From Pseudomonadota bacterium (GTDB lineage: Bacteria > Desulfobacterota > Syntrophobacteria > Syntrophobacterales > Syntrophobacteraceae), in assembly GCA_023442755.1 (NCBI GenBank), contig JAEZXS010000404.1, positions 1 through 36,566 on the forward strand: 36,566 bases of DNA, given 5' to 3'. This document shows, in pieces, positions 7,942-16,585 of this stretch. Every line of letters starts with the position of its first letter. Position 1 is the stretch's first letter. A model generated the notes under the pieces. The model ran no database searches and was not told the origin of the DNA. It saw nothing but the letters and a program-made list of their open reading frames with translations. Made by a program: the position numbers and the translations under genes.

Positions 7942-9435
7942 TCAGGGATTCTTGCGATGGACCGGAAGGACGAGGTTGTGTTTCTGGAGTTTCTCATAAA
8001 AAGACGACCGGGAAATGCCAAGCAATTTTGCCGCCTTGGACATGTTGCCCCGGGATACTTCGATCGCCCGGGCCAGGACGGTTTTTTCGAACCGGGCCAC
8101 TTCCGCCGCCAAAGACCTGTCCGCCGTTCCGGACAGCTCCTGGGTCCCGCAGGTAAGACCGAGCACTTCCTGAGGCAGGTGTTCGATGTCTATGAAGGGT
8201 CCGTTGGCCAGGCTGAGAGCTCGGTCGATCACGTTTCGCAGCTCGCGGATATTCCCGGGCCAGGAATACTTTTCGAGCACGGAAAGCACCTCGTCGCTCA
8301 CGCGCCAGTCGCCCCGGTTCCTGAGCTTCATGAAATGGCGTATCAGCAGGAGGATATCCTCCCGCCTCTCGGAAAGGGGCGGGATGTTCAGGGTCATGGT
8401 GTTGAGCCTGAAATAGAGGTCTTCACGGAACTCGCCGCGCCCGATCATCTCCCTCAGGTCCCGGTTGGTCGCGGCGATGAGCCGGAAATCGACCTCGTGT
8501 GCCTTGATTCCGCCCAGCCGGACAAGGGTCTTCTCCTCGACCACGCGGAGCAGCTTGGCCTGGGCGTTCAGGGGCAGCTCGCCGATTTCGTCCAGGTACA
8601 GGCTCCCGCCATTGGCCAGTTCGATCTGCCCGGGTTTTCCGTCTTTCCGGGCGCCCGTGAAGGCCCCCGCTTCATATCCGAACAGTTCGGATTCCAGCAG
8701 ATCCTTGGGGACTGTGGCGCAGTTGAGGCAGACGAAAGGCCCCATGCTGCGCGCGCTCCCTGCGTGAACGGCGTGCGCGAACAGCTCCTTTCCGGTGCCG
8801 GTCTGGCCCAGAATGAGCACGGCGGAATCGGTCAGGGCGAATTTGCGCGCAATATCCTTTACATTCCGGATTGCGCTGCTCTCGCCGATAATGGAATCGA
8901 ACTCGTATTTCGGGGAGAAGACGCTCTCCAGTGCCCGCTTCTGGAACTGGACTTCCCGCTCCAGCAGGTTGAGCCGTTTGACCAGGTCCGCGAAGTCCCT
9001 GTAGTTTCTGAAAATCGTCTGGAGAATGATGCCGGCGACCTCGCCGTTGTGAATGATCGGGATGCGGTTGACCAGCAGGAGGACTTCGGTCTTGAGCGAA
9101 CAGCGCTGTCCCAGTTCGGGAACGCCCGAGAGCACCACCTGCGACAGCCTCGACTTTGGGAAATATTCCTCGATGCTCTTCCCCACGGCATCGCGCGGAT
9201 CGACCTTGAGCAGTTCGCTGTAGACCTTGTTCATGAATACGATGCGGCAGTGCCGGTCGCATACGATAATGCCGGAATAGACGTTATCGAGCACCATACC
9301 CAGGAAATCGGCCAGCCGCAGCATCTCTTCATGTCCGGTAAACTTTCCGGCGGGCAGTCCGGTAATCGGGAATTGCAGTTCGATATCGTCCCGGGCGCCC
9401 TGCTCCGAGGTATTTTCTGTTCTTTTCCCGTCCAC
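7942..9435 (-). CDS. Sigma-54-dependent transcriptional activator (PAS-AAA+-Fis)
   Basis: This 497-residue enhancer-binding protein has an N-terminal PAS domain (about 43-150) that probably senses a small ligand. The AAA+ domain follows, with Walker A GQTGTGKE (210-217), the sigma-54-contacting GAFTGA (257-262) and Walker B GGSLYLDEIGE. At the C-terminus is a Fis-type helix-turn-helix (GNMSKAAKLLGISRSSFYEKL). All ATPase motifs are intact. The start is GTG 9435, which has AGGAG seven bases upstream; a TTG six codons earlier has none. It lies just upstream of, and on the same strand as, the oxidoreductase run, whose promoter has a -24/-12 box and two inverted repeats. It therefore most likely activates that run in response to the substrate or its CoA ester. 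Confidence 0.93.
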   Translation of the reverse strand: MDGKRTENTSEQGARDDIELQFPITGLPAGKFTGHEEMLRLADFLGMVLDNVYSGIIVCDRHCRIVFMNKVYSELLKVDPRDAVGKSIEEYFPKSRLSQVVLSGVPELGQRCSLKTEVLLLVNRIPIIHNGEVAGIILQTIFRNYRDFADLVKRLNLLEREVQFQKRALESVFSPKYEFDSIIGESSAIRNVKDIARKFALTDSAVLILGQTGTGKELFAHAVHAGSARSMGPFVCLNCATVPKDLLESELFGYEAGAFTGARKDGKPGQIELANGGSLYLDEIGELPLNAQAKLLRVVEEKTLVRLGGIKAHEVDFRLIAATNRDLREMIGRGEFREDLYFRLNTMTLNIPPLSERREDILLLIRHFMKLRNRGDWRVSDEVLSVLEKYSWPGNIRELRNVIDRALSLANGPFIDIEHLPQEVLGLTCGTQELSGTADRSLAAEVARFEKTVLARAIEVSRGNMSKAAKLLGISRSSFYEKLQKHNLVLPVHRKNP

Positions 9436-9541
9436 ACCGTTTCTCCTACGCAAGAACCCTGCCGTCGGAATCGCTTTTCACCGGATCGCCTTACCGTAAC
9501 CGAAAGCGTATTATACCCCGGTAATTGTGAAAATTGTATTC

Positions 9542-10348
9542 TCACGTGGCGAGGGCGCCGTTATCACCGAGCGCTTCGCAGCCGACGCGGTTGAGCACCG
9601 CCCCGAATCGCTCTCCCCCTTCGCCGTGCCGGAAGTACACATCGAGGCAGCGTTCGACAGTTTCGATCACTTCCGCCTCGGAGAAAATCCCCTCGAGTTC
9701 CCGTCCCAGTTGCGGATGCCGACCAAGCTTGCCGCCCACCAGGATGCGATAGCCCTTTTCGAAGTTCCTTATCGATTTCGTTGGACAGACGCTCGCGCAC
9801 TTTCCGCACAGGACGCACCTGTCCAGGTGGAGCACCGGTGCGCCCGCGGCTTTCGGGTGTTCGAGCGCACCTTCCCGGCAGGCATTCACGCAGGCTCCGC
9901 AGCGGTTGCAGTTCCCGTCGAACAGCCCCGGCCTCCTCGCCCCGATAATCCCGATATCGACTATCTGGGGCCGCGAACACGCATTGGGGCAATCCGAGAC
10001 GGATACGCGAAATTCATGGTGCATCCGGATTGCACCGCCCACCCGCGCCGCGAGAGCTTCCCCGAAGCGCCGTCCGGCAAAGAGCTTCTCCAGCTTCTCG
10101 ACCAGTCGCTCGCTTTCCGTCGCGCGGTTCGGGCATCCGCTCGCCCCGAAACAGGTCTCGATCTGATAGCCCTTGGTTTCCATCGCCTCACCCGAGAGAA
10201 ATCTTTTCCGGCAGGCCTGCACGTGCTCGATGAGCACCCGCCCGGCGCCGCACCGCTGCGCTTCCTTTTCCACATACCCCCTTACCCGCTTGCGTATGAA
10301 AAAAGGTACGGCGGCAACAGCTTTTTCCGCTTCCTCACTCCAGACCAT
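9542..10348 (-). CDS. Small siroheme/4Fe-4S sulfite-nitrite reductase-like protein with PCP_red-type N-terminus
   Basis: This protein has 268 residues. Residues 1-50 (WSEEAEK, then VPFFIRKRVRGYVEKEA) resemble the PCP_red domain found in light-independent protochlorophyllide reductase subunits. The middle has the siroheme-4Fe-4S signature C66-X5-C72 and C120-X3-C124. Two ferredoxin clusters follow (C147/150/153/157 and C178/181/184/188). This is the layout of small, low-molecular-weight sulfite reductase-like proteins of anaerobes; the reaction is probably reduction of sulfite, nitrite or a related oxyanion, but this is unproven. It starts at ATG 10348 with AGGAG seven bases upstream. It precedes the sigma-54 activator by 106 bases on the same strand, so the two may be co-transcribed. 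Confidence 0.85.
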   Translation of the reverse strand: MVWSEEAEKAVAAVPFFIRKRVRGYVEKEAQRCGAGRVLIEHVQACRKRFLSGEAMETKGYQIETCFGASGCPNRATESERLVEKLEKLFAGRRFGEALAARVGGAIRMHHEFRVSVSDCPNACSRPQIVDIGIIGARRPGLFDGNCNRCGACVNACREGALEHPKAAGAPVLHLDRCVLCGKCASVCPTKSIRNFEKGYRILVGGKLGRHPQLGRELEGIFSEAEVIETVERCLDVYFRHGEGGERFGAVLNRVGCEALGDNGALAT

Positions 10349-10684
10349 CTATCGACTCCTGAAATTACAGTGAACTTCAAACGAGTATCCGACCCCGGCA
10401 AAACGTTCAGACGCGCCACCGCCGGGCTGTAAGCCTCTCCTGAAGGCGGCTCTTAACGGATCGGTCTATCAATATAACCTGAATGAGCGCACCCGGCATT
10501 GACTTGTGTCAAGTAACAGGAGAGGTGCGGCTTTTTGGCATGAATTTACCTGCCCGCCGTTGTTTTTTTGATTTGACGACATTATAGCGAGTTATAGAAC
10601 TTTCACTTACAGCCCCAAGGAATACCGATGATTCCCCTCGAAATGGTAATAAGGCCATTTGTACGTACGGATGGAGGCTTGCGG
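10349..10684. other. Divergent intergenic region between the siroheme protein and cfa
   Basis: The region is 336 bases long. It carries the FNR/CRP-like palindrome described separately, a GC-rich half next to the siroheme gene and an AT-rich half (10550-10600) next to cfa. An alternative ATG for cfa lies at 10628 with AAGGA eight bases upstream. No further gene is visible. Confidence 0.5.
10499..10512. promoter_or_regulatory. FNR/CRP-family-like operator TTGAC-N4-GTCAA
   Basis: The perfect inverted repeat TTGAC TTGT GTCAA lies in the divergent region, 150 bases upstream of the siroheme-protein start and 187 bases upstream of the chosen cfa start. Its geometry fits the FNR/CRP superfamily (TTGAT-N4-ATCAA type), which in sulfate reducers includes regulators of nitrosative stress and respiration. 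Which gene it controls cannot be told. Confidence 0.45.
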
Positions 10685-11872
10685 ATGAAACAGGCGATGC
10701 GGCGTATTGCTACCGTAATGCATCGGGCTGATACGTCGGCTTCTTTTGCTTTCAAGTTCTGGGACGGGGAAGTCCTGAGAGTGGGCGACGGCCCCCGGGC
10801 AGTGCTCAACATCAAATCCCCGAGGGCGGTAAAGCAGCTCTTCGCCAAAGGCTTCCATGGATTCGGGGAAGCATACATGTCGGGAGACCTGGAGGTGGAG
10901 GGGGACCTGCAGGAGCTTCTGCGCCTGGGCCTGCTCATCCGGTTCGACGAGAGCGCCGCTTCCCTTGTCCAGCAGATCAGGCTTCTTCCGCTATTCCTGA
11001 GAACCAGGAACACTTCTTCTCGGGCGCGCAGCAATATCCAGCATCACTACGACCGCTCGGACGGCTTCTATCGGCTTTTCCTCGATGACACGATGACCTA
11101 CTCCTGCGCCTACTTCCGCAGGGAAGACGACTCCCTGGAGCAGGCGCAGAGGAACAAGCACGACCATATCTGCCGCAAGCTTATGCTCCGGCCGGGCGAC
11201 CGGCTTGTCGACGTCGGCTGCGGCTGGGGAGGAATGCTTCTCCACGCCGCCCGCGAATACGGCATAACCGGCCTGGGAAATACACTCTCACGCAATCAGT
11301 ATGAACACGCATCCAGGAAAATCTCCGAGCTTTCGCTCGATGACCGGATCGGGGTGAGTCTTCTCGACTACCGGGAACTTTCCGGAAAGTTCGATAAGTT
11401 CGTTTCGATCGGGATGTTCGAGCACGTCGGCAAGGAGTTCATTCCCGTCTTCATGTCGAAGGTGGCGATGCTGTTGAAAAAAGGCGGGATCGGCCTGCTG
11501 CATACGATCGCGAAGGATGTCGAATCCTCAACCGACAGCTGGACTCAGCAGTACATTTTCCCGGGAGGATACATCCCGACGCTGACCGAGACGATACGAG
11601 AGATGGGACGGGCGGGTTTTACCATCCTGGACGTGGAAGGCCTGCGCATGCACTATGCCCGCACACTGGACTGCTGGACGGCAAACTTCGAAAAAAACGT
11701 CACGGCCGTCCGGAAGATGTTTGACGACACTTTCGTCCGCATGTGGCGTCTTTATCTGAATGCGTCTTCGGCCGGGTTCAAGTATGGAACGACACGCCTC
11801 TACCAGATTCTCTTCACGAACGGGCTGAACAACAAGGCGCCGCTGTCGCGCAACTACATGTACACCCAGTAA
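10685..11872 (+). CDS. cfa: Cyclopropane-fatty-acyl-phospholipid synthase family methyltransferase
   Basis: This 395-residue enzyme transfers a methylene group from S-adenosylmethionine to the double bond of unsaturated phospholipid acyl chains. An N-terminal lipid-binding region (FHGFGEAYMSGDLEVEGD) is followed by HYDRSDGFYRLFLDDTMTYSCAYF. Then come the SAM-binding loop LVDVGCGWGGMLLHAA and the active-site region VSIGMFEHVG, all standard for CFA synthase; the length is also normal. ATG 10685 is preferred because GGAGG lies seven bases upstream. ATG 10628, 19 codons earlier, also has a reasonable site (AAGGA). It stands alone on the plus strand and ends before a strong terminator. It probably adapts the membrane to stress or stationary phase. 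Confidence 0.88.
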   Translation: MKQAMRRIATVMHRADTSASFAFKFWDGEVLRVGDGPRAVLNIKSPRAVKQLFAKGFHGFGEAYMSGDLEVEGDLQELLRLGLLIRFDESAASLVQQIRLLPLFLRTRNTSSRARSNIQHHYDRSDGFYRLFLDDTMTYSCAYFRREDDSLEQAQRNKHDHICRKLMLRPGDRLVDVGCGWGGMLLHAAREYGITGLGNTLSRNQYEHASRKISELSLDDRIGVSLLDYRELSGKFDKFVSIGMFEHVGKEFIPVFMSKVAMLLKKGGIGLLHTIAKDVESSTDSWTQQYIFPGGYIPTLTETIREMGRAGFTILDVEGLRMHYARTLDCWTANFEKNVTAVRKMFDDTFVRMWRLYLNASSAGFKYGTTRLYQILFTNGLNNKAPLSRNYMYTQ

Positions 11873-11932
11873 TTGCAGAATGCTGTGGACAACCCATTGA
11901 CTGGATCGCGCCCGATAATTACTCTCCGCTTG

Positions 11933-12002
11933 CCGCGCCGGAGTGGCCAGGGCTGAAGACCGATTGCAGAATAAAAAGTTGTTTTTCCGGCGCGGTTTTT
12001 TT
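11933..12002 (+). terminator. Rho-independent terminator of cfa
   Basis: A perfect nine-base stem, CCGCGCCGG (11933-11941) with CCGGCGCGG (11987-11995), is followed at once by seven T (11996-12002). The loop is long at 45 bases. It lies 60 bases after the cfa stop codon. Confidence 0.6.
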
Positions 12003-12042
12003 ATGCCCGCCACTCCTCCCCTGTATTGCAATCCGCTTCCAT

Positions 12043-12684
12043 CTACGCTGCGGCCCTTTCGAGCAACTCCCTGACCTCCTGGTCCGAAGTCTGCGGGAAA
12101 TCGTCATACCAGGCCCCCACGGCCCAGAACGGCTCCGGTGTGGTAGCGCAGATTATTTCGTCGACTTCGGACCCGACCATATCGCAGGCATCGGGCGGAG
12201 CGGTCGGAACCGCGACGATAATTCTTGCAGGGCGGTGAACCCGGAGCGCCGCAACCGCCGCCCTCATAGTCGTCCCCGTGGCCAGGCCGTCGTCCACCAG
12301 GATAACCGTACGCCCCGAGATGTCCGGCGTCGGCCGGTTTCCGCGGTAAACGCGCTCCCGGCGCTCCATCTCGCGCCGTTCCCGTGCCGTTACGGACTCG
12401 ATGGTCTCATCGGAGATCCCGAACCATGATACCACGTCGTCGTTGAGCACCCGCACCCCTCCGGATGCAATGGCGCCCATTGCCAGTTCTTCCTGGCCCG
12501 GAACACCCAGTTTCCGGACGAGGAATACGTCCAGGGGCGCTCCGAGTGCTTCGGCCACTTCGAAGGCGACCCGAATCCCTCCCCGGGGCAGCGCCAGGAC
12601 GATAACGTCCTCCCTGCCTGCAAGGTTCGACAACCATCCCGCCAGGTCGCGCCCGGCTTCGGTGCGGTCCTTGAAAATTTTCAT
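12043..12684 (-). CDS. Phosphoribosyltransferase-family protein
   Basis: This 213-residue protein is of the PRTase type I fold. The PRPP-binding motif VILVDDGLATGTTMRAAV is near residue 125, and the N-terminal FKDRTEAGRDLA with LPRGGIRVAFEVA is usual for the stand-alone family found near stress genes in many bacteria. It could bind PRPP and a nucleobase, but this subfamily has no proven reaction. ATG 12684 is preferred because homologues begin close to the FKDR motif. ATG 12705 and TTG 12714 are further in-frame choices without ribosome-binding sites. It is convergent with cfa and stands alone on the minus strand. Nothing in it appears damaged. Confidence 0.8.
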   Translation of the reverse strand: MKIFKDRTEAGRDLAGWLSNLAGREDVIVLALPRGGIRVAFEVAEALGAPLDVFLVRKLGVPGQEELAMGAIASGGVRVLNDDVVSWFGISDETIESVTARERREMERRERVYRGNRPTPDISGRTVILVDDGLATGTTMRAAVAALRVHRPARIIVAVPTAPPDACDMVGSEVDEIICATTPEPFWAVGAWYDDFPQTSDQEVRELLERAAA

Positions 12685-12876
12685 GGGAACATTCCGTACC
12701 CGCATGGTGTGCAAGTCAGGCCGAAAAAGCCGAACCGATGCTTTAGAAATGCATTTGTTGGCTTATTTTTATATTAAGCACCGTTATTGAACAGGAAAGT
12801 CTATCTTATTCGTGGTGGGAAAAGCTCCCGGGTATCGTGCAACCTGATCGAGATTGCCGGCATTCCCCGGACGCGC

Positions 12877-12905
12877 TTGACTTTGAGCAGGAATATCTTT
12901 AGGAT
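12877..12905 (+). promoter_or_regulatory. Sigma-70-type promoter of the hflKC run
   Basis: TTGACT at 12877-12882 and TAGGAT at 12900-12905 are separated by exactly 17 bases. This is five of six matches at -35 and four of six at -10. It lies about 85 bases upstream of the first small gene of the hflK-hflC run, in a 277-base stretch that otherwise has no gene. Confidence 0.5.
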
Positions 12906-12991
12906 GGCTTGGTTAAGTACCCAAAACATAACGAAATTTGTGCGGTTCAGCATCCCGGCCTCCGGCGGCCCCGGAGGGAAAGAGCGGAGAT

Positions 12992-13162
12992 ATGCGCCTG
13001 CAGGTTCTTGTGATTCGACTAATTCTCGGGGTGATTTTTGGAGTCCTGCTCTACAGGGTCTTTTTCCCCACCTCGAGTTTCTACCTGGTCTTCATCTTTG
13101 CCGGTCTACTCGTAATTTTTGCTTATGGTATGGAGTATTTGCACAAACGAGACGATAGATAG
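12992..13162 (+). CDS. Small two-helix membrane protein upstream of hflK
   Basis: This 56-residue protein has two predicted membrane helices (about residues 5-24 and 30-48) and a short charged tail, HKRDDR. It starts at ATG 12992. GGAG is close upstream and GGAGGG a little further. It ends 57 bases before hflK on the same strand and shares its likely promoter. I do not recognise a named family. Small membrane proteins commonly sit beside hflKC in this group, so a role in the same membrane complex is possible but is only an inference. Confidence 0.65.
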   Translation: MRLQVLVIRLILGVIFGVLLYRVFFPTSSFYLVFIFAGLLVIFAYGMEYLHKRDDR

Positions 13163-13219
13163 GCGAAGATGCTGCATTAATAACCAGATACACTTTGGAT
13201 GGCACAACAGGAGAATCTC

Positions 13220-14296
13220 ATGGTTTGGGAAAGCCCCCCCGGCAGAAGGCCGCCGAATCCCGGCGCGACGCCGCCCAACTTGGAAGACGTCATCAGATGG
13301 CTGAAGGAGCGCTACAAGTTCTCGCCGTCGTCGCCCCCCCGCCTGCCGATCTTACTCATCGTGCTCTTCGTGATCCTTGCATTGGGCGCAATCAACGCCT
13401 TTTATACGGTCGAGCCCCAGGAGACCGCGGTCATTCAGCGCTTCGGCCGCTATGTTGGGGTTGCCGGCTCCGGACTTCACTTCAAAATCCCCTTCGGGGT
13501 GGATACGGTGCGCAAGGTGGTAACCGGCCGCGTGCTGCAACGCGAGTACGGATATCGCACCAGCCAGCCCGACGTCCGCTCTCGGTATGTCGAAAAGGGC
13601 TATGAAGAAGAATCCCTGATGCTCAGCGGCGACCTGAACGTGGTGGACCTGCAGTGGACGGTGCAGTACACGATCAAAGACCCGGTCGAGTACCTGTTCC
13701 GCCTGAACGGGCCGGAACTGACCCTGGACGACATTTCCGAATCGGTGGTGCGCCGGATCGTCGGCAACCGGTATTCGGACGAGGTGATCACCGTCGGCCG
13801 CGATTCCATTGCCGACCAGGCCAAGAAAGAAATCCAGGCGATCATGGACCTCTACAGGACCGGCCTGCAGATCGTCACGGTCAAGCTCCAGAACGCCAAT
13901 GCCCCGAAACCCGTCCAGCCATCTTTCAACGAAGTCAATGAGGCGGGGCAGGAAAAAGAACGGATGATCAACGAGGCCCAGCAGGCCTACAACCAGAAAA
14001 TCCCGAAGGCTGTGGGCGAAGCCCGGCAGACGATAACCCAGGCGGAGGGCTATGCCCTGGAGCGTGTCAATAAGGCCGAGGGCGAGGTGAAGCGGTTCCT
14101 CGACATCCTTGCGGAATACCAGAAAGCCCCGGACGTGACGCGCCGCAGGATGTACCTGGAGTCTTTCGAATCCATGTCCGGAAAGGTCGATCACCTGTTT
14201 GTAATCGACGAATCGCAGAAGGGCGTGTTGCCGCTCTTTGATTTGAATAAGCTCAAGACCTCCGCGCCGGGCGCAACGGGGCAGAAAAACCCTTGA
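13220..14296 (+). CDS. hflK: HflK, SPFH/band-7 membrane protease regulator
   Basis: This 358-residue protein is the K half of the HflKC complex, which forms a large membrane cage around FtsH and limits its proteolysis. A proline-rich cytoplasmic start (SPPGRRPPNPGATPPN) is followed by one membrane helix (LPILLIVLFVILALGAINAF, about 43-62). The band-7 domain follows (FYTVEPQETAVIQRFGRYVG to about 230), then a long coiled coil rich in Q, E and A. The start is ATG 13220, with AGGAG six bases upstream; ATG 13199 has no site. Downstream hflC follows after 69 bases. Length and domains are normal. Confidence 0.94.
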   Translation: MVWESPPGRRPPNPGATPPNLEDVIRWLKERYKFSPSSPPRLPILLIVLFVILALGAINAFYTVEPQETAVIQRFGRYVGVAGSGLHFKIPFGVDTVRKVVTGRVLQREYGYRTSQPDVRSRYVEKGYEEESLMLSGDLNVVDLQWTVQYTIKDPVEYLFRLNGPELTLDDISESVVRRIVGNRYSDEVITVGRDSIADQAKKEIQAIMDLYRTGLQIVTVKLQNANAPKPVQPSFNEVNEAGQEKERMINEAQQAYNQKIPKAVGEARQTITQAEGYALERVNKAEGEVKRFLDILAEYQKAPDVTRRRMYLESFESMSGKVDHLFVIDESQKGVLPLFDLNKLKTSAPGATGQKNP

Positions 14297-14365
14297 GGCC
14301 CGGATCCGCGCAAAGGCGGCACTTGCAGCTAACCGTTACAGGCTAACCGAGAAAAGGAATGGCTT

Positions 14366-15337
14366 ATGCTTCCACGCGGGGCCAAAATACTTATAGGCAT
14401 CGCAGTCGTTCTGGTAGTAATTGCCGGAGCATCCATGTTCGTGGTGGACGAGACGGAGCAGGTTGTGATCACCCAGTTTGGCGCTCCTGTTGGAACTCCG
14501 ATCACGGAGGCGGGGCTTCATTTCAAGCTCCCCCTGATACAGACTGCAAATTATTTCGAAAAACGCATCTTGAAGTGGGACGGCCGTCCCAACCAGATTC
14601 CGACCAGGGACAAGAAATTCATCTGGGTGGATACGACCGCGCGCTGGCGCATCAAGGACCCGCTGCAGTTTTTGCTTCGCGCGGGGACACTCCCGGTCGC
14701 AAACAGCCGCCTGGACGGCATAATCGATTCGGTGGTGCGAAACCACGTTTCCAATAACGACCTGGTGGAGCAGGTGCGGAGCGAAGGCTGGTCGGAAGCC
14801 AGGGACAAGCTGCGCGAAGCGGGGCTTGAAAATTCCCAGACGGTCGACCTCGGTATCGCGGAACAGCCCCTCAGGAAGGGCCGGGAAAGGATCACCCGGG
14901 AAATGGTCGCCGACGCTGCCAAACTTTTACCCGAATTCGGCATAGAACTCCTTGATATCCGCATCAAACGCATTAACTACGTGGAATCCGTTCAGCAGAA
15001 AGTTTTCGAGAGAATGATCTCCGAACGAAAGCGTATTGCGGCCCAGTACCGGTCTGAGGGTGAAGGGGAGCGCGCAGCGATTCTCGGGCAGATGGAAAGA
15101 GAGCTTGCGAAGGTGACTTCAGAGGCTTACAAAACTTCTCAGGAAGTTCGAGGAAAAGCGGACGCGGAAGCAACCCGCATATATGCGGAAGCGTATGGTA
15201 AAAATCCGGAATTTTACTCTCTTTACCGTACCCTGGAGCTTTACCGCAACTTCGGCAACAACAGCTCATTCGTGCTTACCACCGATGCCGACCTCTTCAA
15301 GTACCTGAAGGGAAGCGGCGACATCCCCAAGAAATAG
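14366..15337 (+). CDS. hflC: HflC, SPFH/band-7 membrane protease regulator
   Basis: This 323-residue partner of HflK has an N-terminal membrane anchor (ILIGIAVVLVVIAGASMFVV). The SPFH domain begins at DETEQVVITQFGAPVG and contains GLHFKLPLIQTANYFEKR. The C-terminal helix contains ERKRIAAQYRSEGEGERAAI and YAEAYGKNPEFYSLYRTLEL, diagnostic HflC segments. It starts at ATG 14366, with AAGGA seven bases before it. It is followed after 16 bases by a glycosyltransferase gene. With HflK it should form the periplasm-facing vault around FtsH in the inner membrane. Confidence 0.95.
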   Translation: MLPRGAKILIGIAVVLVVIAGASMFVVDETEQVVITQFGAPVGTPITEAGLHFKLPLIQTANYFEKRILKWDGRPNQIPTRDKKFIWVDTTARWRIKDPLQFLLRAGTLPVANSRLDGIIDSVVRNHVSNNDLVEQVRSEGWSEARDKLREAGLENSQTVDLGIAEQPLRKGRERITREMVADAAKLLPEFGIELLDIRIKRINYVESVQQKVFERMISERKRIAAQYRSEGEGERAAILGQMERELAKVTSEAYKTSQEVRGKADAEATRIYAEAYGKNPEFYSLYRTLELYRNFGNNSSFVLTTDADLFKYLKGSGDIPKK

Positions 15338-15353
15338 GAGCAGGAGAAGCGGA

Positions 15354-16568
15354 ATGGCATTTTACGAAGAGAACCCGCAGGGCGTCTCCCAGGCTGACAT
15401 TGTCGTTGGCATACCCTCCTTCAACGAGATGGACAGTATCGCCCGCACGACGGAACAGGTGGACAAGGGCCTTGCGGAATTTTTCCCGGGGATGACGACC
15501 GTCATTGTCAATTGCGACAACCACTCCTCGGACGGAACTCGAGAGGCCTTCTTCGCTGCCAGGGGGACGGCGCCGAAGATATATATATCCACCCCGCCGG
15601 GCGTTGACGGGAAAGGGAAGAACATACGCAATTTCCTGGAAAAAGCGCGGGAGCTTTCACCCAGGGCACTCGTCACAATAGAGGCGGACATCAAGAACAT
15701 CTCGCCGATCTGGGTGCGCAACCTGGCGATGCCCATACTGAAGGGGGCCGGCCTGGTCTGCCCGCTCTACGTGCGTCATAAATATGAAGCAACACTGACC
15801 AGTTCCATAATCTATCCGCTTCTGCGCTGTCTCTACGGCCGGCGGGTGCGCCAACCCAATGTGGGGGATTTCGGGTTCAGCCCGAAAATGCTCGATTTCT
15901 ACCTCAACCCTCCCCTGTGGAATGAGGCGATCGACCACTTCGGGATAGACATCTGGATGAGCAACATTGCGCTAGCGGCAAGGGTGCCCATCGTACAGGC
16001 GTTCATGGGCGCCCCGAAGGTCCATCGCGTCAAGGACCCGTATGCACACCTCACCGTGCTCTTCAACGAGGTTCTGAGCACGATTTTCGACCTGATGGAG
16101 AACTACCGGGACTTCTGGTCGCAGGTGAAGTGGAGCAAGCCCACCGCCCTGTTCGGAACCGATGTCCACGAGATCGAGACGCCCCTGCCGGTAGACATCA
16201 ACATGACTCGGCTGCACGAGCGCTTCAATGCCGGCTTCGACAAGTATTACGGCGTATGGGAGCGCCTGTACGGCCCCACGGTCGGCCCCAAGCTGCAGGA
16301 GATACGGTCATTGGGACTCCAGCACTTCTCGTTTCCGGCCCAGACCTGGGCGACCATTCTTTTCGATTCCGCCGCCGCTTACAAGCGCGCGAGCGGGCAG
16401 GACAGAACGAACATATTAACCGCTCTGCTTCCCCTCTACCTGGGGAAGGTGCTCTCCTACGTAAGGAAGTCTGAAAGGATGTCGCTCCAGCAGGCGGAAG
16501 AATACATCGAAAGCGAGTGTACGATTTTCGAAGAAAACAAACCTTATCTTATTAAGGTATGGACTTAG
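15354..16568 (+). CDS. GT-A-fold glycosyltransferase, glucosylglycerate/GT81-like
   Basis: This 404-residue cytoplasmic glycosyltransferase has the N-terminal nucleotide-sugar fold VVGIPSFNEMDSIARTTEQV and VNCDNHSSDGTREAF. A loop STPPGVDGKGKNIRNFLEKA (79-98) follows. The acidic metal-binding motif is IEADIKN (109-115). The GVDGKGK loop resembles the ones in glucosyl-3-phosphoglycerate and glucosylglycerate synthases, so a compatible-solute or polysaccharide primer role is possible. No membrane segment is present. It lies 16 bases after hflC and 17 bases before a response regulator, in one transcript. The link between HflKC and a sugar transferase is unexplained. Family placement is moderately sure, the product is not. 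Confidence 0.75.
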   Translation: MAFYEENPQGVSQADIVVGIPSFNEMDSIARTTEQVDKGLAEFFPGMTTVIVNCDNHSSDGTREAFFAARGTAPKIYISTPPGVDGKGKNIRNFLEKARELSPRALVTIEADIKNISPIWVRNLAMPILKGAGLVCPLYVRHKYEATLTSSIIYPLLRCLYGRRVRQPNVGDFGFSPKMLDFYLNPPLWNEAIDHFGIDIWMSNIALAARVPIVQAFMGAPKVHRVKDPYAHLTVLFNEVLSTIFDLMENYRDFWSQVKWSKPTALFGTDVHEIETPLPVDINMTRLHERFNAGFDKYYGVWERLYGPTVGPKLQEIRSLGLQHFSFPAQTWATILFDSAAAYKRASGQDRTNILTALLPLYLGKVLSYVRKSERMSLQQAEEYIESECTIFEENKPYLIKVWT

Positions 16569-16585
16569 GAGGAAAGGGACTGCCG

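Noticed and set aside
7957..9594. Plus-strand open frame of 545 codons opposite the sigma-54 activator
   Set aside because: Antisense shadow of a complete AAA+ activator, without a ribosome site or domain.
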